DNA of 64,000 nucleotides from Microcaldota archaeon (GCA_021807115.1 JAKAPJ010000002.1:1-64000); one strand, 5' to 3'. Shown: positions 17,706 to 26,185, counted from the stretch's first letter. Numbers and translations are program-made. Notes: generated by a model from the sequence alone, not told the origin.

Positions 17706-18281
17706 ATGAACAAGATAGTAATAGTCACAGGCTCGCCTGGGGCCGGAAAAACCACGGTCACAAGTTCCGCTATGAAGAGCGGCAGGTACAAGGTGATGAA
17801 CCTCGGCACGCTCATGCTTGAGATAGCAATCAAGAAGGGCTACGTCAAGGAGCGGGACCAGATGCGGTACCTGAGCAACGAGAAGATAACGGAGCTGAGG
17901 ACTGCGGCGGCGGACCACATAGCAAGGCAGGACGGCCTCATAATCATAGACACCCACGCCACGATACAGCAGCACGGCAGGTTCGTGCCCGGCATACCCG
18001 CGCACTTCGCCGAGCAGCTCAAGGGGGTGGTCGGCCTGATATACGTTGACGCTGACACAGAGGCCATACTCAAGCGCAGGGAGCGTGACACTTCAAGGAT
18101 AAGGGAGGCTGACGACAAGAGGGTGCTGGACGAGCAGCGCGACCTGAACCTCGCAATCCTGGGCTACTATTCGTCACATTTAAATATTCCCTTATATATA
18201 ATACACAATCAGGAAGGGAAGGTAGAGCAGTCCTCCAAGTTTTTCGAAGAGGATCTCAAGGATGCATTTGGTGAAAGATAG
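17706..18281 (+). CDS. adkA: Archaeal-type adenylate kinase
   Basis: The 191-residue protein starts with IVIVTGSPGAGKTTVT, an archaeal adenylate-kinase P-loop, and carries the DTHATIQ segment typical of AdkA rather than bacterial Adk. It makes two ADP from ATP and AMP. ATG 17706 follows GGTGGGGGT. It heads the conserved archaeal string adk-DUF106-eL34-cmk-eL14, which in many archaea follows secY; no secY is upstream here, a LamG gene pair being there instead. The stop overlaps the GTG start of the next gene. Confidence 0.92.
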   Translation: MNKIVIVTGSPGAGKTTVTSSAMKSGRYKVMNLGTLMLEIAIKKGYVKERDQMRYLSNEKITELRTAAADHIARQDGLIIIDTHATIQQHGRFVPGIPAHFAEQLKGVVGLIYVDADTEAILKRRERDTSRIREADDKRVLDEQRDLNLAILGYYSSHLNIPLYIIHNQEGKVEQSSKFFEEDLKDAFGER

Positions 18282-18784
18282 TGTACGGGTTCATTTTCAC
18301 GATAGTGCCGTTCGCCATACCGTCTAACGTGGCCATTGCCATAGTTCTTTTCGGGTTGGCGTACGCAATGCTGAGCCTGGTGATACAGCGCAGGCTTTCC
18401 AACCCTGCGAAGACTAGGGAGCTGCAGGCGAGGATACAGGCGCTCACCTCCGAGCTAAACCAGATGGCCAAGCGCAACGAGGACATAACCGAAAAGCAGC
18501 GGGAGCTCATGCCCCTGATGGGCGAAAGCATGAGACTGCAGATGAAGTCTATGCTTGTAATACTCCCGATGTTCTACGCAGTGTACTATGGCGCCCTGCC
18601 TTACATATTCGGCCCGCTCGCATTCGGCGGCGCGGTCAACCTTGTGGTCACATCACTTAACTACACCGGTCTATTCTTCGTGACAGTGCTGCTCTCCAGC
18701 CTTACAATGTCGTTCTCAATGCTTGCATATGACAAGCGCAAGGCCAAGGTCGTCGCGACCCCGTCTACATCCGGAGGTCAATAA
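18281..18784 (+). CDS. DUF106 membrane protein, EMC3/Oxa1 superfamily insertase
   Basis: The 167-residue protein has an N-terminal helix, a coiled-coil hairpin (RELQARIQALTSELNQMAKR) and two or three further helices including MKSMLVILPMFYAVYYGALP. This is the DUF106 layout, the archaeal relatives of YidC/Oxa1 and EMC3, which help insert membrane proteins. The GTG start overlaps the adk stop by one base. Its place between adk and eL34 is the usual one and links it to ribosome and Sec function. Confidence 0.88.
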   Translation: MYGFIFTIVPFAIPSNVAIAIVLFGLAYAMLSLVIQRRLSNPAKTRELQARIQALTSELNQMAKRNEDITEKQRELMPLMGESMRLQMKSMLVILPMFYAVYYGALPYIFGPLAFGGAVNLVVTSLNYTGLFFVTVLLSSLTMSFSMLAYDKRKAKVVATPSTSGGQ

Positions 18785-18861
18785 CAAATAAATAAGTTCC
18801 CGTGCTAAAGCTTCTGTATATTCCAAAAGCAAGGATGCCGCCGCGAGGCGGGGTGCTTCTT

Positions 18862-19185
18862 ATGCCAAAACCAATGCACAGATCAAATAGCTTCAAGAGG
18901 GTGCATGTTATAACCTCGAAGAAGCGCAACGTACTACACTACCGCAGGCCAGCGCCGTCCAGCCCGCACTGCGCAATATGCAGGGCAGAGCTCAACGGCA
19001 TAAGCAGGAGCAGGCACGGCGGCAAGTCCAGGCGCACCAACAGCAGGCTGTTCGGCGGCGTGCTGTGCGCCAACTGCACCGCAGAGGTAGTGAAGCTCGG
19101 CAGCAGGGTAGAGCGCGGCGACATGACGCTTGGCGATATAGGCATGCGCCAGAGGTCGTATGTGCTGCAGCTGATGTCGCACTGA
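18862..19185 (+). CDS. rpl34e: Ribosomal protein eL34 (L34e)
   Basis: The 107-residue basic protein begins MPKPMHRSNSFKRVHV, a typical eL34 start, and has the two zinc pairs CAIC and CANC plus the RRTNSRLFGGVLC block. It is a large-subunit protein shared by archaea and eukaryotes. The open frame begins earlier (18802), but the ATG at 18862 gives the family N-terminus. Confidence 0.92.
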   Translation: MPKPMHRSNSFKRVHVITSKKRNVLHYRRPAPSSPHCAICRAELNGISRSRHGGKSRRTNSRLFGGVLCANCTAEVVKLGSRVERGDMTLGDIGMRQRSYVLQLMSH

Positions 19186-19228
19186 AATCCTTCGATCCAT
19201 TTCCTTCCCATAACATGGGCATGAGAAC

Positions 19229-19738
19229 ATGAAAATATGCATATGGGGCCTGACCGGCAGCGGCAAGACGCGGCTTGGCGACGAGCTTTCCAAGGCGCTC
19301 TCCATAGACCACGTAGGGCCAACGTACAAGTCCTCGGCGGGGAACGACGCGGGCCTGATCAAGATGCTCGGAAAGGTCACGCCCAAGTACATAAAGGACT
19401 TCGACAAGGGCATTGTGCGCCAGTCGCGCGGCAGGGACTGCGTCATAACCACATGGCACGCGCCGTGGGTCGTCAAGGACGCCACGCTCAGGGTCTGGCT
19501 CAATGTGGGCGAGGCAGAGCGCGCCAAGAGGATATCGATATCCAAGAAGGAGAGCATACGATACGCCACAAGGTACGTAAGGGAGAAGGACGCCAGGTCG
19601 CTGGCGCAGTACAAACGCGCATACGGCAGGGAGATGGACTACTCGGTATTCGACATGAAGCTGAACTACGAACGTGTCACCATACCCGAGGCGGTGTCCA
19701 TAATATCCATGGTCGCGCGCTCCAGGGACGGGCAGTAA
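19229..19738 (+). CDS. cmk: Cytidylate kinase, archaeal
   Basis: The 169-residue P-loop kinase starts KICIWGLTGSGKTRLGDELS. It would phosphorylate CMP to CDP. The CITTWHAPWVV segment and the RYVREKDARSLAQYKRAYG lid, with its spaced arginines, fit archaeal CMP kinases. It lies between eL34 and eL14, the conserved archaeal position. Confidence 0.85.
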   Translation: MKICIWGLTGSGKTRLGDELSKALSIDHVGPTYKSSAGNDAGLIKMLGKVTPKYIKDFDKGIVRQSRGRDCVITTWHAPWVVKDATLRVWLNVGEAERAKRISISKKESIRYATRYVREKDARSLAQYKRAYGREMDYSVFDMKLNYERVTIPEAVSIISMVARSRDGQ

Positions 19739-19789
19739 CGCTGAAAGAATTGCATAAAACAAAAAAAAACAAAAAAAGGGATTGATGGA

Positions 19790-20062
19790 ATGTTATTGGA
19801 AGTAGGAAGGGTGTGCATAAAGAAGTATGGGAGGGACGCCGGCAGCAGGGCAGTAATAACCTCCGTGGAAAAGGGCGGCATGGTAAAGGTCATGACCACC
19901 GTGAGGGCCAAGGAGCGCAGGTGCAATCCTATGCACCTAGAGTTCCTCAACGAGGTTGTGGACGTGAAAAACCACGAGCTCATGATGAAGACGCTGGGCA
20001 TAAAGGAGAAGAAGGAAGCGCCCCGCGCGCCCAAGCCAGCCGGCGCAAGGAAGCAGGGCTAG
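19790..20062 (+). CDS. rpl14e: Ribosomal protein eL14 (L14e)
   Basis: The 90-residue protein begins LLEVGRVCIKKYGRDAGSRAV, as in archaeal eL14, with an SH3-like barrel, and has a basic Ala/Pro-rich tail (KKEAPRAPKPAGARKQG). An A-rich stretch (about 19756-19778) separates it from cmk. Its last four bases overlap the end of the converging Mre11 gene. Confidence 0.9.
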   Translation: MLLEVGRVCIKKYGRDAGSRAVITSVEKGGMVKVMTTVRAKERRCNPMHLEFLNEVVDVKNHELMMKTLGIKEKKEAPRAPKPAGARKQG

Positions 20063-21264
20063 CCGTCCAGCAGCTGCATAGCCTCCTTCAGCACCTTCTC
20101 CCTGTTCTGCGTGTCGCTCAGGACATCGAACAGCCTTGAGGCCGGCATGCCGTCGCCGTCGAAGCCGTGCTCCTTCAGCTTGGCAGAGAAGGCGGCCATG
20201 CCAATCTCCTTTATCGACACGCCCTCTATCTTGTTCTCCCTAAGGTCAGCTATCTCCTGCCTTATCTCGGGAGTCTCAAGTTCGGACTCCAGTACTACCT
20301 CCGCCCTCCCCGCGTACTTGGCGCGCACCGCATTGAGCGGTATGTCGATCCCTGCCGTGCCACGCTCAACTGTGCCTGACAGTACCACCCTCACTATCGG
20401 ATTCTCCCCTGCCCTTGCTATCGCCCTGTCTATGGCCTCCTCCGCCCTGCGGGCCACTTCCTTAGGCTGCGCCTCCTTGAACTCCAGCTTCGAGGACACG
20501 AACGGCCTGGATTTTATCGCCATGAACTCGTGCGTGTACGACTTAGTGTCAAATAGGACGAACCCCTTCGCCTCCTGCTCCGAGTCTTTGAGCTGCGTCA
20601 GGACGGTGCTGCCCGGTATTATGAAGTCCCTGCCGTGCACCATGGCCTCCACGCGGCCGTGTATGTGCCCGTTCACGTACAGGTCGAACCCCTTCGGCAG
20701 GCCCTCGTACCTGATGAACGCGTCATTGAACGGCAGCAGCTCGAATACCGACTGGTGCATCATGAAGACATTGAACGCCCCTGGCGTGGGCACAGGGTTC
20801 AGGCCAGCTATGCACTCCACCACCCTCTCTTCAGACACGCCGCCCATGCCTGTCACCGCCACCCTTTCCTGCCCCATCTCCAGCACCGCGGTTGCCTCGC
20901 TTGCGTCCACCAGCAGCCCCGCCAGCGCCAGCAGTTGCAGTACGTTCTCCTTTCCCTCCGCGACCCTCTCATGCGTGCCGGGTATCGCTATTATCGGCAC
21001 GTCGGTGTAGGCGGATGCGCCGTACTTGCTGCGGAACTCCCCCACCTTGGCCGGCCATTTCCTGCGCGACATGTCCCTGAATATGTTTATGGCCTGCGCA
21101 ATCACCTCTGGCTTCGGCGACCTCTTGTCAAATATGTCTCCGGCTATGAGCACCGCGTCCGCGACGCCGCTGGCATGTTCCAGCGCCTCCCTCGCCTGCC
21201 GGTATGCGTCTTCGTCGAACCTCTCGTACCCTATGTGCAGGTCCGCCATTATCGCGAGTTTCAT
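20059..21264 (-). CDS. mre11: Mre11-like DNA repair nuclease
   Basis: The 401-residue protein is a calcineurin-like phosphoesterase of the Mre11/SbcD kind, which with Rad50 trims DNA ends at double-strand breaks. Visible motifs are ADLHIGY (Asp8, His10), GDIFDK, a metal His in MMHQSV and NGHIHGR. The third motif, normally GNH(D/E), reads GTHE, so a metal-ligand Asn is Thr. The capping domain follows to the C-terminus. The start is ATG 21264; the longer frame to 21321 lacks homology. A Rad50 gene is 21 kb away. The DHH gene lies 28 bases upstream on the same strand. Confidence 0.88.
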   Translation of the reverse strand: MKLAIMADLHIGYERFDEDAYRQAREALEHASGVADAVLIAGDIFDKRSPKPEVIAQAINIFRDMSRRKWPAKVGEFRSKYGASAYTDVPIIAIPGTHERVAEGKENVLQLLALAGLLVDASEATAVLEMGQERVAVTGMGGVSEERVVECIAGLNPVPTPGAFNVFMMHQSVFELLPFNDAFIRYEGLPKGFDLYVNGHIHGRVEAMVHGRDFIIPGSTVLTQLKDSEQEAKGFVLFDTKSYTHEFMAIKSRPFVSSKLEFKEAQPKEVARRAEEAIDRAIARAGENPIVRVVLSGTVERGTAGIDIPLNAVRAKYAGRAEVVLESELETPEIRQEIADLRENKIEGVSIKEIGMAAFSAKLKEHGFDGDGMPASRLFDVLSDTQNREKVLKEAMQLLDG

Positions 21265-21292
21265 ACCGCATCGCCAACATTTGCCATTTATA

Positions 21293-22285
21293 TCACGGCT
21301 TTCCCTCAACCTTCCCCACAACCCTCTCCCTGAACAGCTTCAGGAACGCCACCGGATCGGTGCCCGGCCCATAGGCCCCTGCGGCGCAAGGATGGCCTCC
21401 CCCCGTGCATCCCACCATCGGCGCAACGTTTTTCATAACCATGCCCAGATGAAGACCGTACCTCCTATCCAGCGGCGGCCTTAGCCGCGCGGAGAAGGAC
21501 AGTTCGCTTCCGTTCCTGGAATAGAACAGGGACAGGTCGGCCCCAAGCTTTATGGCGAAGTCCGCTGCTATGTTGGCGTGGGAGTGCGCCTCTCCGTATA
21601 GGAAAAGCAGGTTTCCGAGCATCTCAGTCTTGGACCCCCTTATGTCCTCTATCGTCTTCGCCCTGGCGTTTGGGTCAGCTATGTGCATCATCTCCTGCAG
21701 TATCTCAGAATAGTCCTCGTTCACTATCTTGAGCAGCCTGCCTATCTGCACGAACGTCTCCGCGGTCGCATTCCTCAGTTCGGCCGAGTCGGAGATTATG
21801 CCGTAGAGGAGAATCTTCGCAGTCTCCCCGCTGACGTGGATCCCGAAAGACTCGAGCACGCTGTACACTATGCTGGATGCCGAGTTGTAGTACTCGTTGT
21901 TGTACACGTAAAGGTCCTTCTTGTCCACGGGCTTTGGCGCATGGTGGTCCATGATTATTATGGTGCCGTTGAACTCCTCCAGCCTGAACCTGAACGGGCC
22001 GCAGTCCTCGAAGTTGTTCACGTCCAAGAGCACGACCATGTCCGCATCGTCGTCAAATTCCGTGCCTATGTCTGCAACGCTCACCCCCGCCTTGCGCAGG
22101 GTCCTTGCCGAATTTGCGCTGATGCTGTCTGGCATGACAACCTTCGACTGCGTGAAATAAGTGGAGAGCGCGATTGCTGATGCCACGGCATCCGTGTCCC
22201 CCATAGAGTGGAATGTGATCAGGACCTTCTTGTCCCTGCTCTCCTTGACGAGGAACCTGAGCTCCTCGTAGTCTATGAGTTTCAT
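21293..22285 (-). CDS. DHH/DHHA1 phosphoesterase (nanoRNase/pAp phosphatase-like)
   Basis: The 330-residue protein has the DHH order: HSMGDTDAVASAIAL (motif I), VVLLDVNN, the DHH triad in IIMDHHAPKP, a DHHA1-type C-terminus with GCTGGGHPCAAGA. Such enzymes cleave short oligonucleotides, pAp or cyclic dinucleotides with manganese. Motif I usually reads HxNPDGDA; here Asp residues remain but the Pro and Gly are replaced. It sits between prefoldin beta and Mre11, transcribed in the same direction. Confidence 0.85.
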   Translation of the reverse strand: MKLIDYEELRFLVKESRDKKVLITFHSMGDTDAVASAIALSTYFTQSKVVMPDSISANSARTLRKAGVSVADIGTEFDDDADMVVLLDVNNFEDCGPFRFRLEEFNGTIIIMDHHAPKPVDKKDLYVYNNEYYNSASSIVYSVLESFGIHVSGETAKILLYGIISDSAELRNATAETFVQIGRLLKIVNEDYSEILQEMMHIADPNARAKTIEDIRGSKTEMLGNLLFLYGEAHSHANIAADFAIKLGADLSLFYSRNGSELSFSARLRPPLDRRYGLHLGMVMKNVAPMVGCTGGGHPCAAGAYGPGTDPVAFLKLFRERVVGKVEGKP

Positions 22286-22297
22286 CCAACCATGCGC

Positions 22298-22648
22298 CTA
22301 AACCTTCTCTCCCTTCAGCGCCTCTGTTATCGAGGTCCTCAGCGACTTCTCCCTCTTCGAGAATTCGTCATACTGCTTGTTTATTATGCCGAGCCTCATT
22401 TCCGTGCTGTCCTGTCTGTCCTTTATGTCCTTGAGCGCATCGTCCTTGCTGGTCTCGACCACAACCCCGCCCACGCTCATGTACACCTTGCCGGTGGTCT
22501 TGGTCACCTCCGCCAGCGCGGTCTTCTGCTCCTCCTTCTGCGCAGAGAACTGCTCCCGCTGGATTGCTAGCGCCTGCAGCTGCTCCTGCACCAACTGATA
22601 GTCCCTTGTCAACTTCTCGAGTTCCTCCTTGTCCATAGTATCACTCAC
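22298..22648 (-). CDS. pfdB: Prefoldin beta subunit
   Basis: The 116-residue all-helical protein has two long coiled-coil helices (EELEKLTRDYQLVQEQLQAL and the C-terminal MRLGIINKQYDEFSKREKSL) joined by a short beta hairpin with VYMSVGGVVVE, as expected for archaeal prefoldin beta. It forms the jellyfish-like hexamer that hands unfolded chains to the thermosome. An in-frame ATG at 22636 is an alternative start. The DHH gene follows 12 bases downstream. Confidence 0.88.
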   Translation of the reverse strand: MSDTMDKEELEKLTRDYQLVQEQLQALAIQREQFSAQKEEQKTALAEVTKTTGKVYMSVGGVVVETSKDDALKDIKDRQDSTEMRLGIINKQYDEFSKREKSLRTSITEALKGEKV

Positions 22649-22703
22649 TCAGCAACCGTTGCATTTGTAATAGCGCAGGTAATGTTTATTATGCTTGCTG
22701 CCC

Positions 22704-23585
22704 TCAGGGCTGCGTATACCCGTTTGTCCACGAGCTGCTGTATCCCACATCAGCCCCCTGTCCGTTGTTGTTGTTTCCAGAGTAGTCGTTGGTGTTGCCG
22801 TTGAGCGGCCACCAGCCTACTATGTTCTGGGGCCGCACCGGCGCGCCGCCTATGCCCTCCTGGTAGAGCGCAGTGATCTCCGCCTGGGACAATGAAGCGT
22901 TGTACAGCTGGACATTTGCCATGTCCCCGTCCAGCGCCGAGCTGGATGTAGGGGTTCCGCTTATTGAGGGGCCTATCTCGAAATAGTTGACAACGCTTGA
23001 TGTGCCCAAGGTGCCGGTCACCGGGCCAGACGGTGCGCTCGCCACGCCGTTTATGTAGAAGTACATGTCACCTCCGCTTGCCCACGTGAATGCCAGATTG
23101 TACCATGTATTCGGGGCGAACGAGTATGTCGTGGACACGCAGCCTGTCCAGGCTCCGCCGTTGTTTATCGTGTAGCAGAACGTGGGATTGTTGGGCTCAG
23201 AGAATTTCAGGCCGTAAAGCGATTCCTCGTCCACCCACCCATTCTGGCCCGATGAAGGTATGCTTTGGGCATTGAACCACAGGCTTATCGTTATTGCCGA
23301 GCCACCTGCCAGCACCGCATTAGAATCAAGGTATATGTTGCTGTTTCCTCCATTGAACTGCGCCACGAACTGCGGCAGCTCAGAACTGCACAGCCCAGCG
23401 AGCTGGTGCGTTGACGACGAGCCGCCGCCCACAACCTGCACCTGGCACTGCCCGGCCTTGGCCTTAGGAGCGAGGTTTGCGGAGCCGAAGACGCCGAGCT
23501 GGAAGAGTACCCCCAGGATCACGGCTATGACCAGTATCGCCCACCCGTATGTCATCAGGTACTCCATCGCAGACTGTGACCGCAT
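22704..23585 (-). CDS. LamG-like surface protein with class III signal peptide
   Basis: The 293-residue family member has head MRSQSAMEYLMTYGW, Cys segment AGQCQVQVVGGG to AGLC, a LamG-like domain (ITISLWFNAQS, NTWYNLAFTWASGGDMYFYI) and tail IGGAPVRPQNIVGWWPLN with an Asn/Gly end. It follows the nuoD gene by 13 bases on the same strand, so it may be read through with nuoABCD. Pilin-like export by a prepilin peptidase and surface display are inferred. Confidence 0.85.
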   Translation of the reverse strand: MRSQSAMEYLMTYGWAILVIAVILGVLFQLGVFGSANLAPKAKAGQCQVQVVGGGSSSTHQLAGLCSSELPQFVAQFNGGNSNIYLDSNAVLAGGSAITISLWFNAQSIPSSGQNGWVDEESLYGLKFSEPNNPTFCYTINNGGAWTGCVSTTYSFAPNTWYNLAFTWASGGDMYFYINGVASAPSGPVTGTLGTSSVVNYFEIGPSISGTPTSSSALDGDMANVQLYNASLSQAEITALYQEGIGGAPVRPQNIVGWWPLNGNTNDYSGNNNNGQGADVGYSSSWTNGYTQP

Positions 23586-23598
23586 CTTACAACCGCGA

Positions 23599-24699
23599 CT
23601 ATCTGTCCGTTTCGGCGAATATTATGTCCAGGCTTCCAAATACCGCGAATATGTCGGCGAATTTGCCTCCCTCGCACAGCTTCGGCAGAACGGCGAGGTT
23701 GACGAATCCCGGTGCCCGCAGCGACACCCTGTAGGGCTTCTGCTTGTCCGGGACCATGTATATGAGCCCCTCTCCCTTCGGCAGCTCCCTCCTCGCTACA
23801 ACAATGTCGGGCTTGGCCGGGGTGCTTATCATCTTCACCTGGGCACCCAGAACGTCGCCGCCGTTCTTTGGCAGCATCTCCAGTGCCTGCCTGATTATCC
23901 TTATGCTCTGGAATATCTCCTCGTAGCGCACCCTGTACCTGGCGTATGCGTCCCCTTCGTTCTTCACCGGCACGTCGAAGAGGACCTTGTCGTAGATGTA
24001 GTAAGGCTTTGACTTCCTGACATCCTCGTTCACCCCCGATGCACGCAGCACCGGTCCGCTGACCCCGTAGTTTATGGCATCCTCCCTGCTCAGCACCCCT
24101 ACGTCGCGCAGCCTCTCAAGGAATATCTCGTTGCGGTCCAGGACCTTCTCGTACTCCGCCACGTTCTTCTCTATGATGTCGCAGAGCGTGTACGACCTGT
24201 CTATGAAGTCGCCGGGTAGCTGGCTGTGCAGCCCGCCCACCCTCATGTTTACGTAGAACATCCTGCTTCCCGCCACGTCCTCCAGCAGCTTCAGCACATA
24301 CGATCGGTCCCTGAAGCACCACATGAAAACCGTGAACATCTGGCCTATGTCGTTGGCAAGCGTGCCTATCCAGAGCAGGTGGTTCGCTATCCTCTGGAAC
24401 TCCAGCAATATGGTCCTTGCCACCTGCGCGTCCGGCTTTACGGTTGCACCCATGGCCTGCTCCACCGCCGCCACATACAGTTCGTCCCAGCTCATCGGCG
24501 ACATGTAGTCGAGCTTCTCGAAGTACGAGGGGTTCTGCATGTACATCCTGGTCTCGCACAGCTTCTCCACGCCCCTGTGCAGGAAGCCTATGTGGGTCTC
24601 AACGTGCTTCACCTCGTCTCCGTCCACGTCCACCACAAGGCGCAGCACTCCGTGGGTGCTTGGGTGCACAGGGCCTACGTTTATCCTCATTACTGCCAT
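23599..24699 (-). CDS. nuoD: NADH dehydrogenase-like complex I subunit D
   Basis: The 366-residue protein matches the 49-kDa/NuoD quinone-site subunit: NVGPVHPSTHGVLRL near the start, HIGFLHRGVEK, RVGGLHSQLPGDF and the C-terminal RAPGFVNLA and AVFGSLDIIFAE. It belongs to the NADH:quinone or F420H2 (Fpo) branch; the electron donor cannot be told because no input module is here. The ATG at 24699 lies two bases after the nuoC stop. Membrane subunits H-N are not in this window. Confidence 0.92.
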   Translation of the reverse strand: MAVMRINVGPVHPSTHGVLRLVVDVDGDEVKHVETHIGFLHRGVEKLCETRMYMQNPSYFEKLDYMSPMSWDELYVAAVEQAMGATVKPDAQVARTILLEFQRIANHLLWIGTLANDIGQMFTVFMWCFRDRSYVLKLLEDVAGSRMFYVNMRVGGLHSQLPGDFIDRSYTLCDIIEKNVAEYEKVLDRNEIFLERLRDVGVLSREDAINYGVSGPVLRASGVNEDVRKSKPYYIYDKVLFDVPVKNEGDAYARYRVRYEEIFQSIRIIRQALEMLPKNGGDVLGAQVKMISTPAKPDIVVARRELPKGEGLIYMVPDKQKPYRVSLRAPGFVNLAVLPKLCEGGKFADIFAVFGSLDIIFAETDR

Positions 24700-24701
24700 G
24701 A

Positions 24702-25079
24702 TTATACCTTCCTGTAGTCGCCGCCCCACGCGAAGCTCTTCCTCATGGGCGGGTCGACTCCGTCCCATTCTTCAAGCAGCAGCCTCTTGGCCTCCCTGCC
24801 CTTCACCTCTATGCCGAACATCTCCTGCAGCTCCCTCTCGTACCAGTCCGCGGCCTTGTAGAGGTCCATAACGCTGTCTATCTCCGGCCGTTCCGCAGGC
24901 AGCTTTACCTTCACTATCTCCTGCGCCTTGGTATCGGTGTTGTAAAGTATGTACACCACCTCAAGGTACTGCACGTAGTCCACGGCAGTTATCTTGTTGA
25001 GATAGTCAAAGCCGCTCCGCTTCATTTCTCCTAAGTGTTTCACTAAGGTTTCTTTCGGAATCTCCGACAACTGTACCAC
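24702..25079 (-). CDS. nuoC: Complex I subunit C, short form
   Basis: The 125-residue product contains the core of the 30-kDa subunit: DYLNKITAVDY, a strand-rich centre and the family signature WYERELQEMFGIEVKG with EEWDG and FAWGGDYRKV at the end. NuoC is usually longer, so the N-terminal part is reduced. The GTG start at 25079 overlaps the end of nuoB by 74 bases; an ATG at 25025 would cut the overlap but lose conserved-looking sequence. Confidence 0.85.
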   Translation of the reverse strand: MVQLSEIPKETLVKHLGEMKRSGFDYLNKITAVDYVQYLEVVYILYNTDTKAQEIVKVKLPAERPEIDSVMDLYKAADWYERELQEMFGIEVKGREAKRLLLEEWDGVDPPMRKSFAWGGDYRKV

Positions 25080-25668
25080 CTACCTTTTCCTGCAGCCTCA
25101 TAAGCGCGCCGAAGAGGTTTTCCGGCCTCGGCGGGCACCCTGCAACGTAAACATCAACAGGCAGCACCTGGTCTATCCCCTTGACTATGTTGTAGCTCTC
25201 CCACCACGGCCCGCCCGACGTGGCGCATTCGCCGAACGCTATCACGTACCTCGGCTCGGCCATCTGTTCGTAGAGCCTCATGACCCTGGGCACCACGGAC
25301 TTAGTCACCCATCCTGCAACAAGCATCACGTCGCATTGCCTCGGCGTTGCCCTGAACAGCAGGAACCCCTTCCTCTCCGCGTCTATCCTGGACGCGCCGA
25401 AGTCCATCAGCTCCATCGCACAGCACGCCAGCCCGAACTGCAGCGGCCACATGGAGTTGCGCCTGCCCCAGGTCACAAGGTCCTTGGACATCATCTTGGT
25501 GAAGTCGCTGAGCTTGAGGAACATGGCGTTCGTGGAGTGCTTGTACTTGCTCATCGAACCCTCCACCAGCCTGTCCATCTTGTGCCTTGCGTTCATGAAC
25601 TGCTCCGGGCTATATGGAGGGTTTTCCCCAACCCCATACCCTTCGCCATGTGGCTGTTGTTCAGACAT
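25006..25668 (-). CDS. nuoB: Complex I subunit B, 4Fe-4S (N2)
   Basis: The 220-residue protein has the NuoB cysteine pattern for cluster N2: the tandem CC of FGLACCAMELMDFGASR, FGECATSGG and AGCPPRPENL. An N-terminal extension of about 60 residues precedes the core. Its start overlaps the nuoA stop by eight bases and its end overlaps nuoC by 74, so the four genes are tightly coupled. Confidence 0.93.
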   Translation of the reverse strand: MSEQQPHGEGYGVGENPPYSPEQFMNARHKMDRLVEGSMSKYKHSTNAMFLKLSDFTKMMSKDLVTWGRRNSMWPLQFGLACCAMELMDFGASRIDAERKGFLLFRATPRQCDVMLVAGWVTKSVVPRVMRLYEQMAEPRYVIAFGECATSGGPWWESYNIVKGIDQVLPVDVYVAGCPPRPENLFGALMRLQEKVGGTVVGDSERNLSETLRRNEAERL

Positions 25669-26026
25669 TTTTGTCTACCGCAAACTTGTATCCCACCAGC
25701 GCGAGGAACATCGACGCCACGGCGAGCCCCATTATCATGAAATTTGTGCCAAGATCAAGCCCCCTGGCCGATCCCGCCCACAGCACCAGCACCAGGCTTA
25801 TAATCTCGAACGGCAGGAATATCGCAAAGAACGGCAGGTACTCATTGTCAACGTCCCGCACCGTGCCTATCGGCTCCTCGGCGCTCTCATACGGCGTGTT
25901 CTTAACAGGGTTGCCTGCCGGGTTCCTTCTGAGCAGCATGGATGCGATAAGGAAGGTAGTCGGGACGGATGTGGCGAGGAAGAAAAAAACGCCGATAGCG
26001 ATGAAATTGTAATACAGGATATCCAT
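25661..26026 (-). CDS. nuoA: Complex I subunit A
   Basis: The 121-residue protein has three membrane helices and the NuoA pattern PYESAEEPIG after helix 1, then LPFFAIFLPFEI with the conserved acidic residue in helix 2. It heads the nuoABCD run. A TATA-like region about 27 bases upstream suggests a leaderless transcript. Confidence 0.92.
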   Translation of the reverse strand: MDILYYNFIAIGVFFFLATSVPTTFLIASMLLRRNPAGNPVKNTPYESAEEPIGTVRDVDNEYLPFFAIFLPFEIISLVLVLWAGSARGLDLGTNFMIMGLAVASMFLALVGYKFAVDKNV

Positions 26027-26044
26027 GAAATCATATTACAAGGT

Positions 26045-26060
26045 GATATTTTTATTTGTA
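26045..26060 (-). promoter_or_regulatory. TATA box of nuoABCD
   Basis: The minus strand reads TACAAATAAAAATATC, about 25-30 bases before the nuoA ATG at 26026. Confidence 0.5.
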
Positions 26061-26132
26061 TCCCACAAACGCGCCCCCCTCCTGCTCCGCCCGCCGCGGG
26101 GCAAAAGGAATATGCCTGCCATGCTTATTACC

Positions 26133-26185
26133 TTTTGCCATAATAATTTTGCCATAATAATAACCCTAGGCAAAACTAGGCAACA
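26133..26185. repeat. Two back-to-back tandem repeats in the nuoA/dtdA intergenic region
   Basis: TTTTGCCATAATAA occurs twice without a gap (26133-26146, 26147-26160). Then a 10-base unit, CTAGGCAAAA and CTAGGCAACA, occurs twice (26166-26175, 26176-26185). TTTTGCC and GGCAAAA are reverse complements, so the region has dyad symmetry. A third GGCAAAA lies at 26100-26106. These look like operator sites between the divergent nuoA and dtdA genes. Confidence 0.65.

Noticed and set aside
18934-19762. Minus-strand frames opposite eL34 and cmk
   Set aside because: They lie antisense to two well-supported genes in a conserved operon.
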